Assembly (NCBI GenBank): GCA_963989385.1
Contig: OZ022510.1
Location: 36,771,448-36,835,447 of the forward strand
Length of the DNA: 64,000 nucleotides
From: Ctena decussata
Taxonomy: Eukaryota; Mollusca; Bivalvia; Lucinida; Lucinidae
Reading direction: 5' to 3'
Shown here: positions 22,236-37,400 of the stretch, piece after piece
How the letters are laid out: every line of letters starts with the position of its first letter
Numbering within the stretch: the first letter of the stretch is position 1
Program-made: the position numbers and the translations under genes
Notes under the pieces: model-generated
Seen by the model: the letters and a program-made list of their open reading frames with translations, nothing else
The model's database searches: none
What the model was told of the DNA's origin: nothing

Positions 22236-25200
22236 TAGGTTGGTGGGGGGGGCGATGTTCAACTTTGGATATTTCAAACTACCGATATCTCAAAGAAAAT
22301 TTGCTGGGACCAGAAAATTGACTTTGAGATATCAGTAGTTTGGAGATATCGAGAGTTGACTGTCTGTTGAAATAAATACATGTGTAAGGTCAGATAAAAC
22401 AGCAAACAGGGTAGACTCTATGGCAAAGTTTGGGTAATTCTGGCATAGTAGCTTGGGAGGGGTGGATGATGGGCCAAGCTGCTATGCCAGACGTGCTCAA
22501 AAATGCAATAGCAAACAGTGTCAATTCAGATGCAAATAATGTAGACTCAGAGAAAGGGGCCCCATACATTTATCTTTCAACTGCAACATGTAACCTGCTT
22601 TAGTATCTTTGTGAGTTCAATTTTTGCTGCCGCTTTTATTTTATATTTTCAGCCATCTCAAACTACCGATATCTCAAAGAAAATTTGCTGGGACCAGGAA
22701 ATTAACTTTGAGATATCAGTAGGTTGAAGGTACAGTATTCCCCCAAATAGTGCGAGTATTTTTTTCATTCCTTTGGGCATCGCTGGCAGACTTAGTTTGG
22801 TGAGAGGAAATGTTCAACTCCGGATATCTCAAACTACCGATATCTCAAAGAAAATTTGCTGGAACCAGGAAATTTACTTCGAGATATCAGTAAGTTGGAG
22901 ATATTGAGAGTTGACTGTTTGTTGAAGTACAATACATGTTTAAGGTCATAAGGAACAGCAGTGTAAAGGTTAAGGATCATATGGAACAGTAAATAGGGTA
23001 GACTGTGGCAAAGTTTGAGCATTCTGGCATAGTTAGGTTGGTGGAGGGATGTTCAATTTTGGATATTTCAAACTACCGATATCTCAAAGAAAATTTGCTG
23101 GGACCAGAAAATTGACTTTGAGATATCAGTAGTTTGGAGATATCGAGAGTTGACTGTCTGTTGAAATAAATACATGTGTAAGGTCAGATGGAACAGCAAA
23201 CAGGGTAGACTCTATGGCAAAGTTTGGGTAATTCTGGCATAGTAGCTTGGGAGGGGTGGATGATGGGCCAAGCTGCTATGCCAGACGTGCTCAAAAATGC
23301 AATAGCAAACAGTGTGAATTCAGATGCAAATAATGTAGACTCAGAGAAAGGGGCCCCATACATTTATCTTTCAACTGCAACATGTAACCTGCTTTAGTAT
23401 CTTTGTGAGTTCAATTTTTGCTGCCGCTTTTATTTTATATTTTCAGGCATCTCAAACTACCGATATCTCAAAGAAAATTTGCTGGGACCAGGAAATTAAC
23501 TTTGAGGTATCAGTAGGTTGAAGGTTCAGTATTCCCCCAAATAGTGTGAGTATTTTTTTCATTCCTTTGGGCATCGCTGGCAGACTTAGTTTGGTGAGAG
23601 GTAATGTTCAACTCCGGATATCTCAAACTACCGATATCTCAAAGGAAATTTGCTGGAACCAGGAAATTTACTTCGAGATATCAGTAAGTTGGAGATATTG
23701 AGAGTTGACTGTTTGTTGAAGTACAATACATGTTTAAGGTCATAAGGAACAGCAGGGTAAAGGTTAAGGATCATATGGAACAGTAAATAGGGTAGACTGT
23801 GGCAAAGTTTGAGCATTCTGGCATAGTTAGGTTGGTGGGGGGAAATGTTCAACTTTGAATATTTCAAACTACCGATATCTCAAAGAAAATTTGCTGGGAC
23901 CAGAAAATTGACTTAGAGATATCAGTAGTTTGGAGATATCGAGAGTTGTCTGTCTGTTGAAATAAATACATGTGTAAGGTCAGATGGAACAGCAAACAGG
24001 GTAGACTCTATGGCAAAGTTTGGTTAATTCTGGCATAGTTGCTTGGGAGGGGTGGATGATGGGCCAAGCTGCTATGCCAGACGTGCTCAAAAATGCAATA
24101 GCAAACAGTGTCAATTCAGATGCAAATAATGTAGACTCAGAGAAAGGGGCCCCATACATTTATCTTTCAACTGCAACATGTAACCTGCTTTAGTATCTTT
24201 GTGAGTTCAATTTTTGCTGCCGCTTTTATTTGATATTTTCAGGCATCTCAAACTACCGATATCTCAAAGAAAATTTGCTGGGACCAGGAAATTAACTTTG
24301 AGATATCAGTAGGTTGAAGGTACAGTATTCCCCCAAATAGTGTGAGTATTTTTTCATTCCATTGGGCATCGCTGGCAGACTTAGTTTGGTGAGAGGTAAT
24401 GTTCAACTCCGGATATCTCAAACTACCGATATCTCAAAGAAAATTTGCTGGAACCAGGAAATTTACTTCGAGATATCAGTAAGTTGGGGATATTGAGAGT
24501 TGACTGTTTGTTGAAGTACAATACATGTTTAAGGTCATAAGGAACAGCAGGGTAAAGGTTAAGGATCATATGGAACAGTAAATAGGGTAGACTGTGGCAA
24601 AGTTTGAGCATTCTGGCATAGTTAGGTTGGTGGGGGGGGCGATGTTCAACTTTGGATATTTCAAACTACCGATATCTCAAAGAAAATTTGCTGGGACCAG
24701 AAAATTGACTTTGAGATATCAGTAGTTTGGAGATATCGAGAGTTGACTGTCTGTTGAAATAAAAACATGTGTAAGGTCAGATGGAACAGCAAACAGGGTA
24801 GACTCTATGGCAAAGTTTGGGTAATTCTGGCATAGTAGCTTGGGAGGGGTGGATGATGGGCCAAGCTGCTATGCCAGACGTGCTCAAAAATGCAATAGCA
24901 AACAGTGTCAATTCAGATGCAAATAATGTAGACTCAGAGAAAGGGGCCCCATACATTTATCTTTCAACTGCAACATGTAACCTGCTTTAGTATCTTTGTG
25001 AGTTCAATTTTTGCTGCCGCTTTTATTTGATATTTTCAGGCATCTCAAACTACCGATATCTCAAAGAAAATTTGCTGGGACCAGGAAATTAACTTTGAGA
25101 TATCAGTAGGTTGAAGGTACAGTATTCCCCCAAATAGTGTGAGTATTTTTTTCATTCCTTTGGGCATCGCTGGCAGACTTAGTTTGGTGAGAGGAAATGT

Positions 25201-27010
25201 TCAACTCCGGATATCTCAAACTACCGATATCTCAAAGAAAATTTGCTGGAACCAGGAAATTTACTTCGAGATATCAGTAAGTTGGAGATATTGAGAGTTG
25301 ACTGTTTGTTGAAGTACAATACATGTTTAAGGTCATAAGGAACAGCAGTGTAAAGGTTAAGGATCATATGGAACAGTAAATAGGGTAGACTGTGGCAAAG
25401 TTTGAGCATTCTGGCATAGTTAGGTTGGTGGAGGGATGTTCAATTTTGGATATTTCAAACTACCGATATCTCAAAGAAAATTTGCTGGGACCAGAAAATT
25501 GACTTTGAGATATCAGTAGTTTGGAGATATCGAGAGTTGACTGTCTGTTGAAATAAATACATGTGTAAGGTCAGATGGAACAGCAAACAGGGTAGACTCT
25601 ATGGCAAAGTTTGGGTAATTCTGGCATAGTAGCTTGGGAGGGGTGGATGATGGGCCAAGCTGCTATGCCAGACGTGCTCAAAAATGCAATAGCAAACAGT
25701 GTGAATTCAGATGCAAATAATGTAGACTCAGAGAAAGGGGCCCCATACATTTATCTTTCAACTGCAACATGTAACCTGCTTTAGTATCTTTGTGAGTTCA
25801 ATTTTTGCTGCCGCTTTTATTTTATATTTTCAGGCATCTCAAACTACCGATATCTCAAAGAAAATTTGCTGGGACCAGGAAATTAACTTTGAGATATCAG
25901 TAGGTTGAAGGTACAGTATTCCCCCAAATAGTGTGAGTATTTTTTTCATTCCTTTGGGCATCGCTGGCAGACTTAGTTTGGTGAGAGGTAATGTTCAACT
26001 CCGGATATCTCAAACTACCGATATCTCAAAGAAAATTTGCTGGAACCAGGAAATTTACTTCGAGATATCAGTAAGTTGGAGATATTGAGAGTTGACTGTT
26101 TGTTGAAGTACAATACATGTTTAAGGTCATAAGGAACAGCAGGGTAAAGGTTAAGGATCATATGGAACAGTAAATAGGGTAGACTGTGGCAAAGTTTGAG
26201 CATTCTGGCATAGTTAGGTTGGTGGGGGGGGGGATGTTCAACTTTGGATATTTCAAACTACCGATATCTAAAAGAAAATTTGCTGGGACCAGAAAATTGA
26301 CTTTGAGATATCAGTAGTTTGGAGATATCGAGAGTTGACTGTCTGTTGAAATAAATACATGTGTAAGGTCAGATGGAACAGCAAACAGGGTAGACTCTAT
26401 GGCAAAGTTTGGGTAATTCTGGCATAGTAGCTTGGGAGGGGTGGATGATGGGCCAAGCTGCTATGCCAGACGTGCTCAAAAATGCAATAGCAAACAGTGT
26501 GAATTCAGATGCAAATAATGTAGACTCAGAGAAAGGGGCCCCATACATTTATCTTTCAACTGCAACATGTAACCTGCTTTAGTATCTTTGTGAGTTCAAT
26601 TTTTGCTGCCGCTTTTATATTATATTTTCAGGCATCTCAAACTACCGATATCTCAAAGAAAATTTGCTGGGACCAGGAAATTAACTTTGAGATAACAGTA
26701 GGTTGAAGGTACAGTATTCCCCCAAATAGTGTGAGTATTTTTTTCATTCCTTTGGGCATCGCTGGCAGACTTAGTTTGGTGAGAGGTAATGTTCAACTCC
26801 GGATATCTCAAACTACCGATATCTCAAAGGAAATTTGCTGGAACCAGGAAATTTACTTCGAGATATCAGTAAGTTGGAGATATTGAGAGTTGACTGTTTG
26901 TTGAAGTACAATACATGTTTAAGGTCATAAGGAACAGCAGGGTAAAGGTTAAGGATCATATGGAACAGTAAATAGGGTAGACTGTGGCAAAGTTTGAGCA
27001 TTCTGGCATA
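22236..27010 (+). repeat. Six-monomer higher-order unit, copy 2
   Basis: Direct neighbour of copy 1. It has the same run of six monomer types and the same diagnostic changes (GATAAAACAGC near 22394, AGTGCGAGTAT near 22751). Monomer 28 is the hybrid at the junction: its B front resembles monomer 34 (GGAAATTTGC) and its B end and C resemble monomer 22 (GGGGCGATG). One difference from copy 1 is C18537 against G23316 in tail U. Confidence 0.88.
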
Positions 27011-30000
27011 GTTAGGTTCGTGGGGGGATGTTCAACTTTGGATATTTCAAACTACCGATATCTCAAAGAAAATTTGCTGGGACCAGAAAATTGACTTTGA
27101 GATATCAGTAGTTTGGAGATATCGAGAGTTGACTGTCTGTTGAAATAAATACATGTGTAAGGTCAGATGGAACAGCAAACAGGGTAGACTCTATGGCAAA
27201 GTTTGGGTAATTCTGGCATAGTAGCTTGGAGGGGGTGGATGATGGGCCAAGCTGCTATGCCAGACGTGCTCAAAAATGCAATAGCAAACAGTGTCAATTC
27301 AGATGCAAATAATGTAGACTCAGAGAAAGGGGCCCCATACATTTATCTTTCAACTGCAACATGTAACCTGCTTTAGTATCTTTGTGAGTTCAATTTATGC
27401 TGCCGCTTTTATTTTATATTTTCAGGCATCTCAAACTACCGATATCTCAAAGAAAATTTGCTGGGACCAGGAAAGTAACTTTGAGGTATCAGTAGGTTGA
27501 AGGTACAGTATTCCCCCAAATAGTGTGAGTATTTTTTTCATTCCTTTGGGCATGGCTGGCAGACTTAGTTTGGTGAGAGGTAATGTTCAACTCCGGATAT
27601 CTCAAACTACCGATAAATCAAAGAAAATTTGCTGGAACCAGGAAATTTACTTCGAGATATCAGTAAGTTGGAGGTATTGAGAGTTGACTGTTTGTTGAAG
27701 TACAATACATGTTTAAGGTCATAAGGAACAGCAGGGTAAAGGTTAAGGATCATATGGAACAGTAAATAGGGTAGACTGTGGCAAAGTTTGAGCATTCTGG
27801 CATAGTAAGGTTGGTGGGGGGATGTTCAACTTTGGATATTTCAAACTACCGATATCTCAAAGAAAATTTGCTGGGACCAGAAAATTGACTTTGAGATATC
27901 AGTAGTTTGGAGATATCGAGAGTTGACTGTCTGTTGAAATAAATACATGTGTAAGGTCAGATGGAACAGCAAACAGGGTAGACTCTATGGCAAAGTTTGG
28001 GTAATTCTGGCATAGTTGCTTGGGAGGGGTGGATGATGGGCCAAGCTGCTATGCCAGACGTGCTCAAAAATGCAATAGCAAACAGTGTCAATTCAGATGC
28101 AAATAATGTAGACTCAGAGAAAGGGGCCCCATACATTTATCTTTCAACTGCAACATGTAACCTGCTTTAGTATCTTTGTGAGTTCAATTTTTGCTGCCGC
28201 TTTTATTTTATATTTTCAGGCATCTCAAACTACCGATATCTCAAAGAAAATTTGCTGGGACCAGGAAATTTACTTTGAGATATCAGTAGGTTGAAGGTAC
28301 AGTATTCCCCCAAATAGTGTGAGTATTTTTTTCATTCCTTTGGGCATCGCTGGCAGACTTAGTTTGATGAGAGGTAATGTTCAACTCCGGATATCTCAAA
28401 CTACCGATATCTCAAAGAAAATTCGCTGGAACCAGGAAATTTACTTCGAGATATCAGTAAGTTGGAGATATTGAGAGTTGACTGTTTGTTGATGTACAAT
28501 ACATGTTTAAGGTCATAAGGAACAGCAGGGTAAAGGTTAAGGATCATATGGAACAGTAAATAGTTATTGACTGTGGCAAAGTTTCAGCATTCTGGCATAG
28601 TTAGGTTGGTGGGGGGGGGGGATGTTCAACTTTGGATATTTCAAACTACCGATATCTCAAAGAAAATTTGCTGGGACCAGAAAATTGACTTTGAGATATC
28701 AGTAGTTTGGAGATATCGAAAAGTGACTGTCTGGTGAAATAAATACATGTGTAAGGTCAGATGGAACAGCAAACAGGGTAGACTCTATTGGAAAGTTTGA
28801 GTAATTCTGGCATAGTAGCTTGGGAGGGGTGGCTGATGGGCCAAGCTGCTATGCCAGACGTGCTCAAAAATGCAACAGCAAACAGTGTCAATTCAGATGC
28901 AAATAATGTAGACTCAGAGAAAGGGGCCCCATACATTTATCTTTCAACTGCAACATGTAAGCTGCTTTAGTATCTTTGTGAGTTCAATTTTTGCTGCCGC
29001 TTTTATTTTATATTTTCAGGCATCTCAAACTACCGATATCTCAAAGAAAATTTGCTGGGACCAGGAAATTAACTTTGAGGTATCAGTAGGTTGAAGGTAC
29101 AGTATTCCCCCAAATAGTGTGAGTATTTTTTTCATTCCTTTGGGCATCGCTGGCAGACTTAGTTTGGTGAGAGGTAATGTTCAACTCCGGATATCTCAAA
29201 CTACCGATATCTCAAAGAAAATTTGCTGGAACCAGGAAATTTACTTCGAGATATCAGTAAGTTGGAGGTATTGAGAGTTGACTGTTTGTTGAAGTACAAT
29301 ACATGTTTAAGGTCATAAGGAACAGCAGGGTAAAGGTTAAGGATCATATGGAACAGTAAATAGGGTAGACTGTGGCAAAGTTTGAGCATTCTGGCATAGT
29401 TAGGTTGGTGGGGGGGATGTTCAACTTTGGATATTTCAAACTACCGATATCTCAAAGAAAATTTGCTGGGATCAGAAAATTGACTTTGAGATATCAGTAG
29501 TTTGGAGATATCGAGAGTTGACTGTCTGTTGAAATAAATACATGTGTAAGGTCAGATGGAAGAGCAAACAGGGTAGACTCTATGGCAAAGTTTGGGTAAT
29601 TCTGGCATAGTAGCTTGGGAGGGGTGGATGCTGGGCCAAGCTGCTATGCCAGACGTGCTCAAAAATGCAATAGCAAACAGTGTCAATTCAGATGCAAATA
29701 ATGTAGACTCAGAGAAAGGGGCCCCATACATTTATCTTTCAACTGCAACATGTAACCTGCTTTAGTATCTTTGTGAGTTCAATTTTTGCTGCCGCTTTTA
29801 TTTTATATTTTCAGGCATCTCAAACTACCGATATCTCAAAGAAAATTTGCTGGGACCAGGAAATTAACTCTGAGATATCAGTAGGTTGAAGGTACAGTAT
29901 TCCCCCAAATAGTGTGAGTATTTTTTTCATTCCTTTGGGCATCGCTGGCAGACTTAGTTTGGTGAGAGGTAATGTTCAACTCCGGATATCTCAAACTACC

Positions 30001-31401
30001 GATATCTCAAAGGAAATTTGCTGGAACCAGGAAATTTACTTCGAGATATCAGTAAGTTGGAGATATTGAGAGTTGACTGTTTGTTGAAGTACAATACATG
30101 TTTAAGGTCATAAGGAACAGCAGGGTAAAGGTTAAGGATCATATGGAACAGTAAATAGGGTAGACTGTGGCAAAGTTTGAGCATTCTGGCATAGTTAGGT
30201 TGGTGGGGGGGGATGTTCAACTTTGGATATTTCAAACTACCGATATCTAAAAGAAAATTTGCTGGGACCAGAAAATTGACTTTGAGATATCAGTAGTTTG
30301 GAGATATCGAGAGTTGACTGTCTGTTGAAATAAATACATGTGTAAGGTCAGATGGAACAGCAAACAGGGTAGACTCTATGGCAAAGTTTGGGTAATTCTG
30401 GCATAGTAGCTTGGGAGGGGTGGATGATGGGCCAAGCTGCTATGCCAGACGTGCTCAAAAATGCAATAGCAAACAGTGTCAATTCAGATGCAAATAATGT
30501 AGACTCAGAGAAAGGGGCCCCATACATTTATCTTTCAACTGCAACATGTAACCTGCTTTAGTATCTTTGTGAGTTCAATTTTTGCTGCCGCTTTTATATT
30601 ATATTTTCAGGCATCTCAAACTACCGATATCTCAAAGAAAATTTGCTGGGACCAGGAAATTAACTTTGAGATATCAGTAGGTTGAAGGTACAGTATTCCC
30701 CCAAATAGTGTGAGTATTTTTTTCATTCCTTTGGGCATCGCTGGCAGACTTAGTTTGGTGAGAGGTAATGTTTAACTCCGGATATCTCAAACTACCGATA
30801 TCTCAAAGGAAATTTGCTGGAACCAGGAAATTTACTTCGAGATATCAGTAAGTTGGAGATATTGAGAGTTGACTGTTTGTTGAAGTACAATACATGTTTA
30901 AGGTCATAAGGAACAGCAGGGTAAAGGTTAAGGATCATATGGAACAGTAAATAGGGTAGACTGTGGCAAAGTTTGAGCATTCTGGCATAGTTAGGTTCGT
31001 GGGGGGATGTTCAACTTTGGATATTTCAAACTACCGATATCTCAAAGAAAATTTGCTGGGACCAGAAAATTGACTTTGAGATATCAGTAGTTTGGAGATA
31101 TCGAGAGTTGACTGTCTGTTGAAATAAATACATGTGTAAGGTCAGATGGAACAGCAAACAGGGTAGACTCTATGGCAGAGTTTGGGTAATTCTGGCATAG
31201 TAGCTTGGGAGGGGTGGATGATGGGCCAAGCTGCTATGCCAGACGTGCTCAAAAATGCAATAGCAAACAGTGTGAATTCAGATGCAAATAATGTAGACTC
31301 AGAGAAAGGGGCCCCATACATTTATCTTTCAACTGCAACATGTAACCTGCTTTAGTATCTTTGTGAGTTCAATTTTTGCTGCCGCTTTTATTTTATATTT
31401 T
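22650..31401 (+). repeat. Eleven-monomer higher-order unit, copy 1
   Basis: Landmarks 22834 through 30792 (monomers 29-39) repeat at 31586 through 39545 with an offset of 8752-8753. Shared private changes are TTTCAGCCATC at the start (22650), CAGGAAAGTAAC (27471), CTATTGGAAAG (28786), GTAAGCTGC (28957) and AATGTTTAACTCC (30769). By eye, the differences I found are G-run lengths and single bases such as CAGAG (31178) against CAAAG (39930). Confidence 0.92.
24406..28253 (+). repeat. Five-monomer segment, right copy (monomers 31-35)
   Basis: Counterpart of 13260-17110. It lies across the boundaries of the six- and eleven-monomer duplications. The next monomer here (landmark 28401) is the TTCGCTGG / TTATTGAC type, whereas after the left copy it is a different type (landmark 17257). 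The segment has thus been joined to different neighbours. Confidence 0.8.
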
Positions 31402-34400
31402 CAGCCATCTCAAACTACCGATATCTCAAAGAAAATTTGCTGGGACCAGGAAATTAACTTTGAGATATCAGTAGGTTGAAGGTACAGTATTCCCCCAAAT
31501 AGTGCGAGTATTTTTTTCATTCCTTTGGGCATCGCTGGCAGACTTAGTTTGGTGAGAGGAAATGTTCAACTCCGGATATCTCAAACTACCGATATCTCAA
31601 AGAAAATTTGCTGGAACCAGGAAATTTACTTCGAGATATCAGTAAGTTGGAGATATTGAGAGTTGACTGTTTGTTGAAGTACAATACATGTTTAAGGTCA
31701 TAAGGAACAGCAGTGTAAAGGTTAAGGATCATATGGAACAGTAAATAGGGTAGACTGTGGCAAAGTTTGAGCATTCTGGCATAGTTAGGTTGGTGGAGGG
31801 ATGTTCAATTTTGGATATTTCAAACTACCGATATCTCAAAGAAAATTTGCTGGGACCAGAAAATTGACTTTGAGATATCAGTAGTTTGGAGATATCGAGA
31901 GTTGACTGTCTGTTGAAATAAATACATGTGTAAGGTCAGATGGAACAGCAAACAGGGTAGACTCTATGGCAAAGTTTGGGTAATTCTGGCATAGTAGCTT
32001 GGGAGGGGTGGATGATGGGCCAAGCTGCTATGCCAGACGTGCTCAAAAATGCAATAGCAAACAGTGTGAATTCAGATGCAAATAATGTAGACTCAGAGAA
32101 AGGGGCCCCATACATTTATCTTTCAACTGCAACATGTAACCTGCTTTAGTATCTTTGTGAGTTCAATTTTTGCTGCCGCTTTTATTTTATATTTTCAGGC
32201 ATCTCAAACTACCGATATCTCAAAGAAAATTTGCTGGGACCAGGAAATTAACTTTGAGGTATCAGTAGGTTGAAGGTTCAGTATTCCCCCAAATAGTGTG
32301 AGTATTTTTTTCATTCCTTTGGGCATCGCTGGCAGACTTAGTTTGGTGAGAGGTAATGTTCAACTCCGGATATCTCAAACTACCGATATCTCAAAGGAAA
32401 TTTGCTGGAACCAGGAAATTTACTTCGAGATATCAGTAAGTTGGAGATATTGAGAGTTGACTGTTTGTTGAAGTACAATACATGTTTAAGGTCATAAGGA
32501 ACAGCAGGGTAAAGGTTAAGGATCATATGGAACAGTAAATAGGGTAGACTGTGGCAAAGTTTGAGCATTCTGGCATAGTTAGGTTGGTGGGGGGAAATGT
32601 TCAACTTTGAATATTTCAAACTACCGATATCTCAAAGAAAATTTGCTGGGACCAGAAAATTGACTTAGAGATATCAGTAGTTTGGAGATATCGAGAGTTG
32701 TCTGTCTGTTGAAATAAATACATGTGTAAGGTCAGATGGAACAGCAAACAGGGTAGACTCTATGGCAAAGTTTGGTTAATTCTGGCATAGTTGCTTGGGA
32801 GGGGTGGATGATGGGCCAAGCTGCTATGCCAGACGTGCTCAAAAATGCAATAGCAAACAGTGTCAATTCAGATGCAAATAATGTAGACTCAGAGAAAGGG
32901 GCCCCATACATTTATCTTTCAACTGCAACATGTAACCTGCTTTAGTATCTTTGTGAGTTCAATTTTTGCTGCCGCTTTTATTTGATATTTTCAGGCATCT
33001 CAAACTACCGATATCTCAAAGAAAATTTGCTGGGACCAGGAAATTAACTTTGAGATATCAGTAGGTTGAAGGTACAGTATTCCCCCAAATAGTGTGAGTA
33101 TTTTTTCATTCCATTGGGCATCGCTGGCAGACTTAGTTTGGTGAGAGGTAATGTTCAACTCCGGATATCTCAAACTACCGATATCTCAAAGAAAATTTGC
33201 TGGAACCAGGAAATTTACTTCGAGATATCAGTAAGTTGGGGATATTGAGAGTTGACTGTTTGTTGAAGTACAATACATGTTTAAGGTCATAAGGAACAGC
33301 AGGGTAAAGGTTAAGGATCATATGGAACAGTAAATAGGGTAGACTGTGGCAAAGTTTGAGCATTCTGGCATAGTTAGGTTGGTGGGGGGGGGCGATGTTC
33401 AACTTTGGATATTTCAAACTACCGATATCTCAAAGAAAATTTGCTGGGACCAGAAAATTGACTTTGAGATATCAGTAGTTTGGAGATATCGAGAGTTGAC
33501 TGTCTGTTGAAATAAAAACATGTGTAAGGTCAGATGGAACAGCAAACAGGGTAGACTCTATGGCAAAGTTTGGGTAATTCTGGCATAGTAGCTTGGGAGG
33601 GGTGGATGATGGGCCAAGCTGCTATGCCAGACGTGCTCAAAAATGCAATAGCAAACAGTGTCAATTCAGATGCAAATAATGTAGACTCAGAGAAAGGGGC
33701 CCCATACATTTATCTTTCAACTGCAACATGTAACCTGCTTTAGTATCTTTGTGAGTTCAATTTTTGCTGCCGCTTTTATTTGATATTTTCAGGCATCTCA
33801 AACTACCGATATCTCAAAGAAAATTTGCTGGGACCAGGAAATTAACTTTGAGATATCAGTAGGTTGAAGGTACAGTATTCCCCCAAATAGTGTGAGTATT
33901 TTTTTCATTCCTTTGGGCATCGCTGGCAGACTTAGTTTGGTGAGAGGAAATGTTCAACTCCGGATATCTCAAACTACCGATATCTCAAAGAAAATTTGCT
34001 GGAACCAGGAAATTTACTTCGAGATATCAGTAAGTTGGAGATATTGAGAGTTGACTGTTTGTTGAAGTACAATACATGTTTAAGGTCATAAGGAACAGCA
34101 GTGTAAAGGTTAAGGATCATATGGAACAGTAAATAGGGTAGACTGTGGCAAAGTTTGAGCATTCTGGCATAGTTAGGTTGGTGGAGGGATGTTCAATTTT
34201 GGATATTTCAAACTACCGATATCTCAAAGAAAATTTGCTGGGACCAGAAAATTGACTTTGAGATATCAGTAGTTTGGAGATATCGAGAGTTGACTGTCTG
34301 TTGAAATAAATACATGTGTAAGGTCAGATGGAACAGCAAACAGGGTAGACTCTATGGCAAAGTTTGGGTAATTCTGGCATAGTAGCTTGGGAGGGGTGGA

Positions 34401-37400
34401 TGATGGGCCAAGCTGCTATGCCAGACGTGCTCAAAAATGCAATAGCAAACAGTGTGAATTCAGATGCAAATAATGTAGACTCAGAGAAAGGGGCCCCATA
34501 CATTTATCTTTCAACTGCAACATGTAACCTGCTTTAGTATCTTTGTGAGTTCAATTTTTGCTGCCGCTTTTATTTTATATTTTCAGGCATCTCAAACTAC
34601 CGATATCTCAAAGAAAATTTGCTGGGACCAGGAAATTAACTTTGAGATATCAGTAGGTTGAAGGTACAGTATTCCCCCAAATAGTGTGAGTATTTTTTTC
34701 ATTCCTTTGGGCATCGCTGGCAGACTTAGTTTGGTGAGAGGTAATGTTCAACTCCGGATATCTCAAACTACCGATATCTCAAAGAAAATTTGCTGGAACC
34801 AGGAAATTTACTTCGAGATATCAGTAAGTTGGAGATATTGAGAGTTGACTGTTTGTTGAAGTACAATACATGTTTAAGGTCATAAGGAACAGCAGGGTAA
34901 AGGTTAAGGATCATATGGAACAGTAAATAGGGTAGACTGTGGCAAAGTTTGAGCATTCTGGCATAGTTAGGTTGGTGGGGGGGGGGATGTTCAACTTTGG
35001 ATATTTCAAACTACCGATATCTAAAAGAAAATTTGCTGGGACCAGAAAATTGACTTTGAGATATCAGTAGTTTGGAGATATCGAGAGTTGACTGTCTGTT
35101 GAAATAAATACATGTGTAAGGTCAGATGGAACAGCAAACAGGGTAGACTCTATGGCAAAGTTTGGGTAATTCTGGCATAGTAGCTTGGGAGGGGTGGATG
35201 ATGGGCCAAGCTGCTATGCCAGACGTGCTCAAAAATGCAATAGCAAACAGTGTGAATTCAGATGCAAATAATGTAGACTCAGAGAAAGGGGCCCCATACA
35301 TTTATCTTTCAACTGCAACATGTAACCTGCTTTAGTATCTTTGTGAGTTCAATTTTTGCTGCCGCTTTTATATTATATTTTCAGGCATCTCAAACTACCG
35401 ATATCTCAAAGAAAATTTGCTGGGACCAGGAAATTAACTTTGAGATAACAGTAGGTTGAAGGTACAGTATTCCCCCAAATAGTGTGAGTATTTTTTTCAT
35501 TCCTTTGGGCATCGCTGGCAGACTTAGTTTGGTGAGAGGTAATGTTCAACTCCGGATATCTCAAACTACCGATATCTCAAAGGAAATTTGCTGGAACCAG
35601 GAAATTTACTTCGAGATATCAGTAAGTTGGAGATATTGAGAGTTGACTGTTTGTTGAAGTACAATACATGTTTAAGGTCATAAGGAACAGCAGGGTAAAG
35701 GTTAAGGATCATATGGAACAGTAAATAGGGTAGACTGTGGCAAAGTTTGAGCATTCTGGCATAGTTAGGTTCGTGGGGGGATGTTCAACTTTGGATATTT
35801 CAAACTACCGATATCTCAAAGAAAATTTGCTGGGACCAGAAAATTGACTTTGAGATATCAGTAGTTTGGAGATATCGAGAGTTGACTGTCTGTTGAAATA
35901 AATACATGTGTAAGGTCAGATGGAACAGCAAACAGGGTAGACTCTATGGCAAAGTTTGGGTAATTCTGGCATAGTAGCTTGGAGGGGGTGGATGATGGGC
36001 CAAGCTGCTATGCCAGACGTGCTCAAAAATGCAATAGCAAACAGTGTCAATTCAGATGCAAATAATGTAGACTCAGAGAAAGGGGCCCCATACATTTATC
36101 TTTCAACTGCAACATGTAACCTGCTTTAGTATCTTTGTGAGTTCAATTTATGCTGCCGCTTTTATTTTATATTTTCAGGCATCTCAAACTACCGATATCT
36201 CAAAGAAAATTTGCTGGGACCAGGAAAGTAACTTTGAGGTATCAGTAGGTTGAAGGTACAGTATTCCCCCAAATAGTGTGAGTATTTTTTTCATTCCTTT
36301 GGGCATGGCTGGCAGACTTAGTTTGGTGAGAGGTAATGTTCAACTCCGGATATCTCAAACTACCGATAAATCAAAGAAAATTTGCTGGAACCAGGAAATT
36401 TACTTCGAGATATCAGTAAGTTGGAGGTATTGAGAGTTGACTGTTTGTTGAAGTACAATACATGTTTAAGGTCATAAGGAACAGCAGGGTAAAGGTTAAG
36501 GATCATATGGAACAGTAAATAGGGTAGACTGTGGCAAAGTTTGAGCATTCTGGCATAGTAAGGTTGGTGGGGGGATGTTCAACTTTGGATATTTCAAACT
36601 ACCGATATCTCAAAGAAAATTTGCTGGGACCAGAAAATTGACTTTGAGATATCAGTAGTTTGGAGATATCGAGAGTTGACTGTCTGTTGAAATAAATACA
36701 TGTGTAAGGTCAGATGGAACAGCAAACAGGGTAGACTCTATGGCAAAGTTTGGGTAATTCTGGCATAGTTGCTTGGGAGGGGTGGATGATGGGCCAAGCT
36801 GCTATGCCAGACGTGCTCAAAAATGCAATAGCAAACAGTGTCAATTCAGATGCAAATAATGTAGACTCAGAGAAAGGGGCCCCATACATTTATCTTTCAA
36901 CTGCAACATGTAACCTGCTTTAGTATCTTTGTGAGTTCAATTTTTGCTGCCGCTTTTATTTTATATTTTCAGGCATCTCAAACTACCGATATCTCAAAGA
37001 AAATTTGCTGGGACCAGGAAATTTACTTTGAGATATCAGTAGGTTGAAGGTACAGTATTCCCCCAAATAGTGTGAGTATTTTTTTCATTCCTTTGGGCAT
37101 CGCTGGCAGACTTAGTTTGATGAGAGGTAATGTTCAACTCCGGATATCTCAAACTACCGATATCTCAAAGAAAATTCGCTGGAACCAGGAAATTTACTTC
37201 GAGATATCAGTAAGTTGGAGATATTGAGAGTTGACTGTTTGTTGATGTACAATACATGTTTAAGGTCATAAGGAACAGCAGGGTAAAGGTTAAGGATCAT
37301 ATGGAACAGTAAATAGTTATTGACTGTGGCAAAGTTTCAGCATTCTGGCATAGTTAGGTTGGTGGGGGGGGGGATGTTCAACTTTGGATATTTCAAACTA

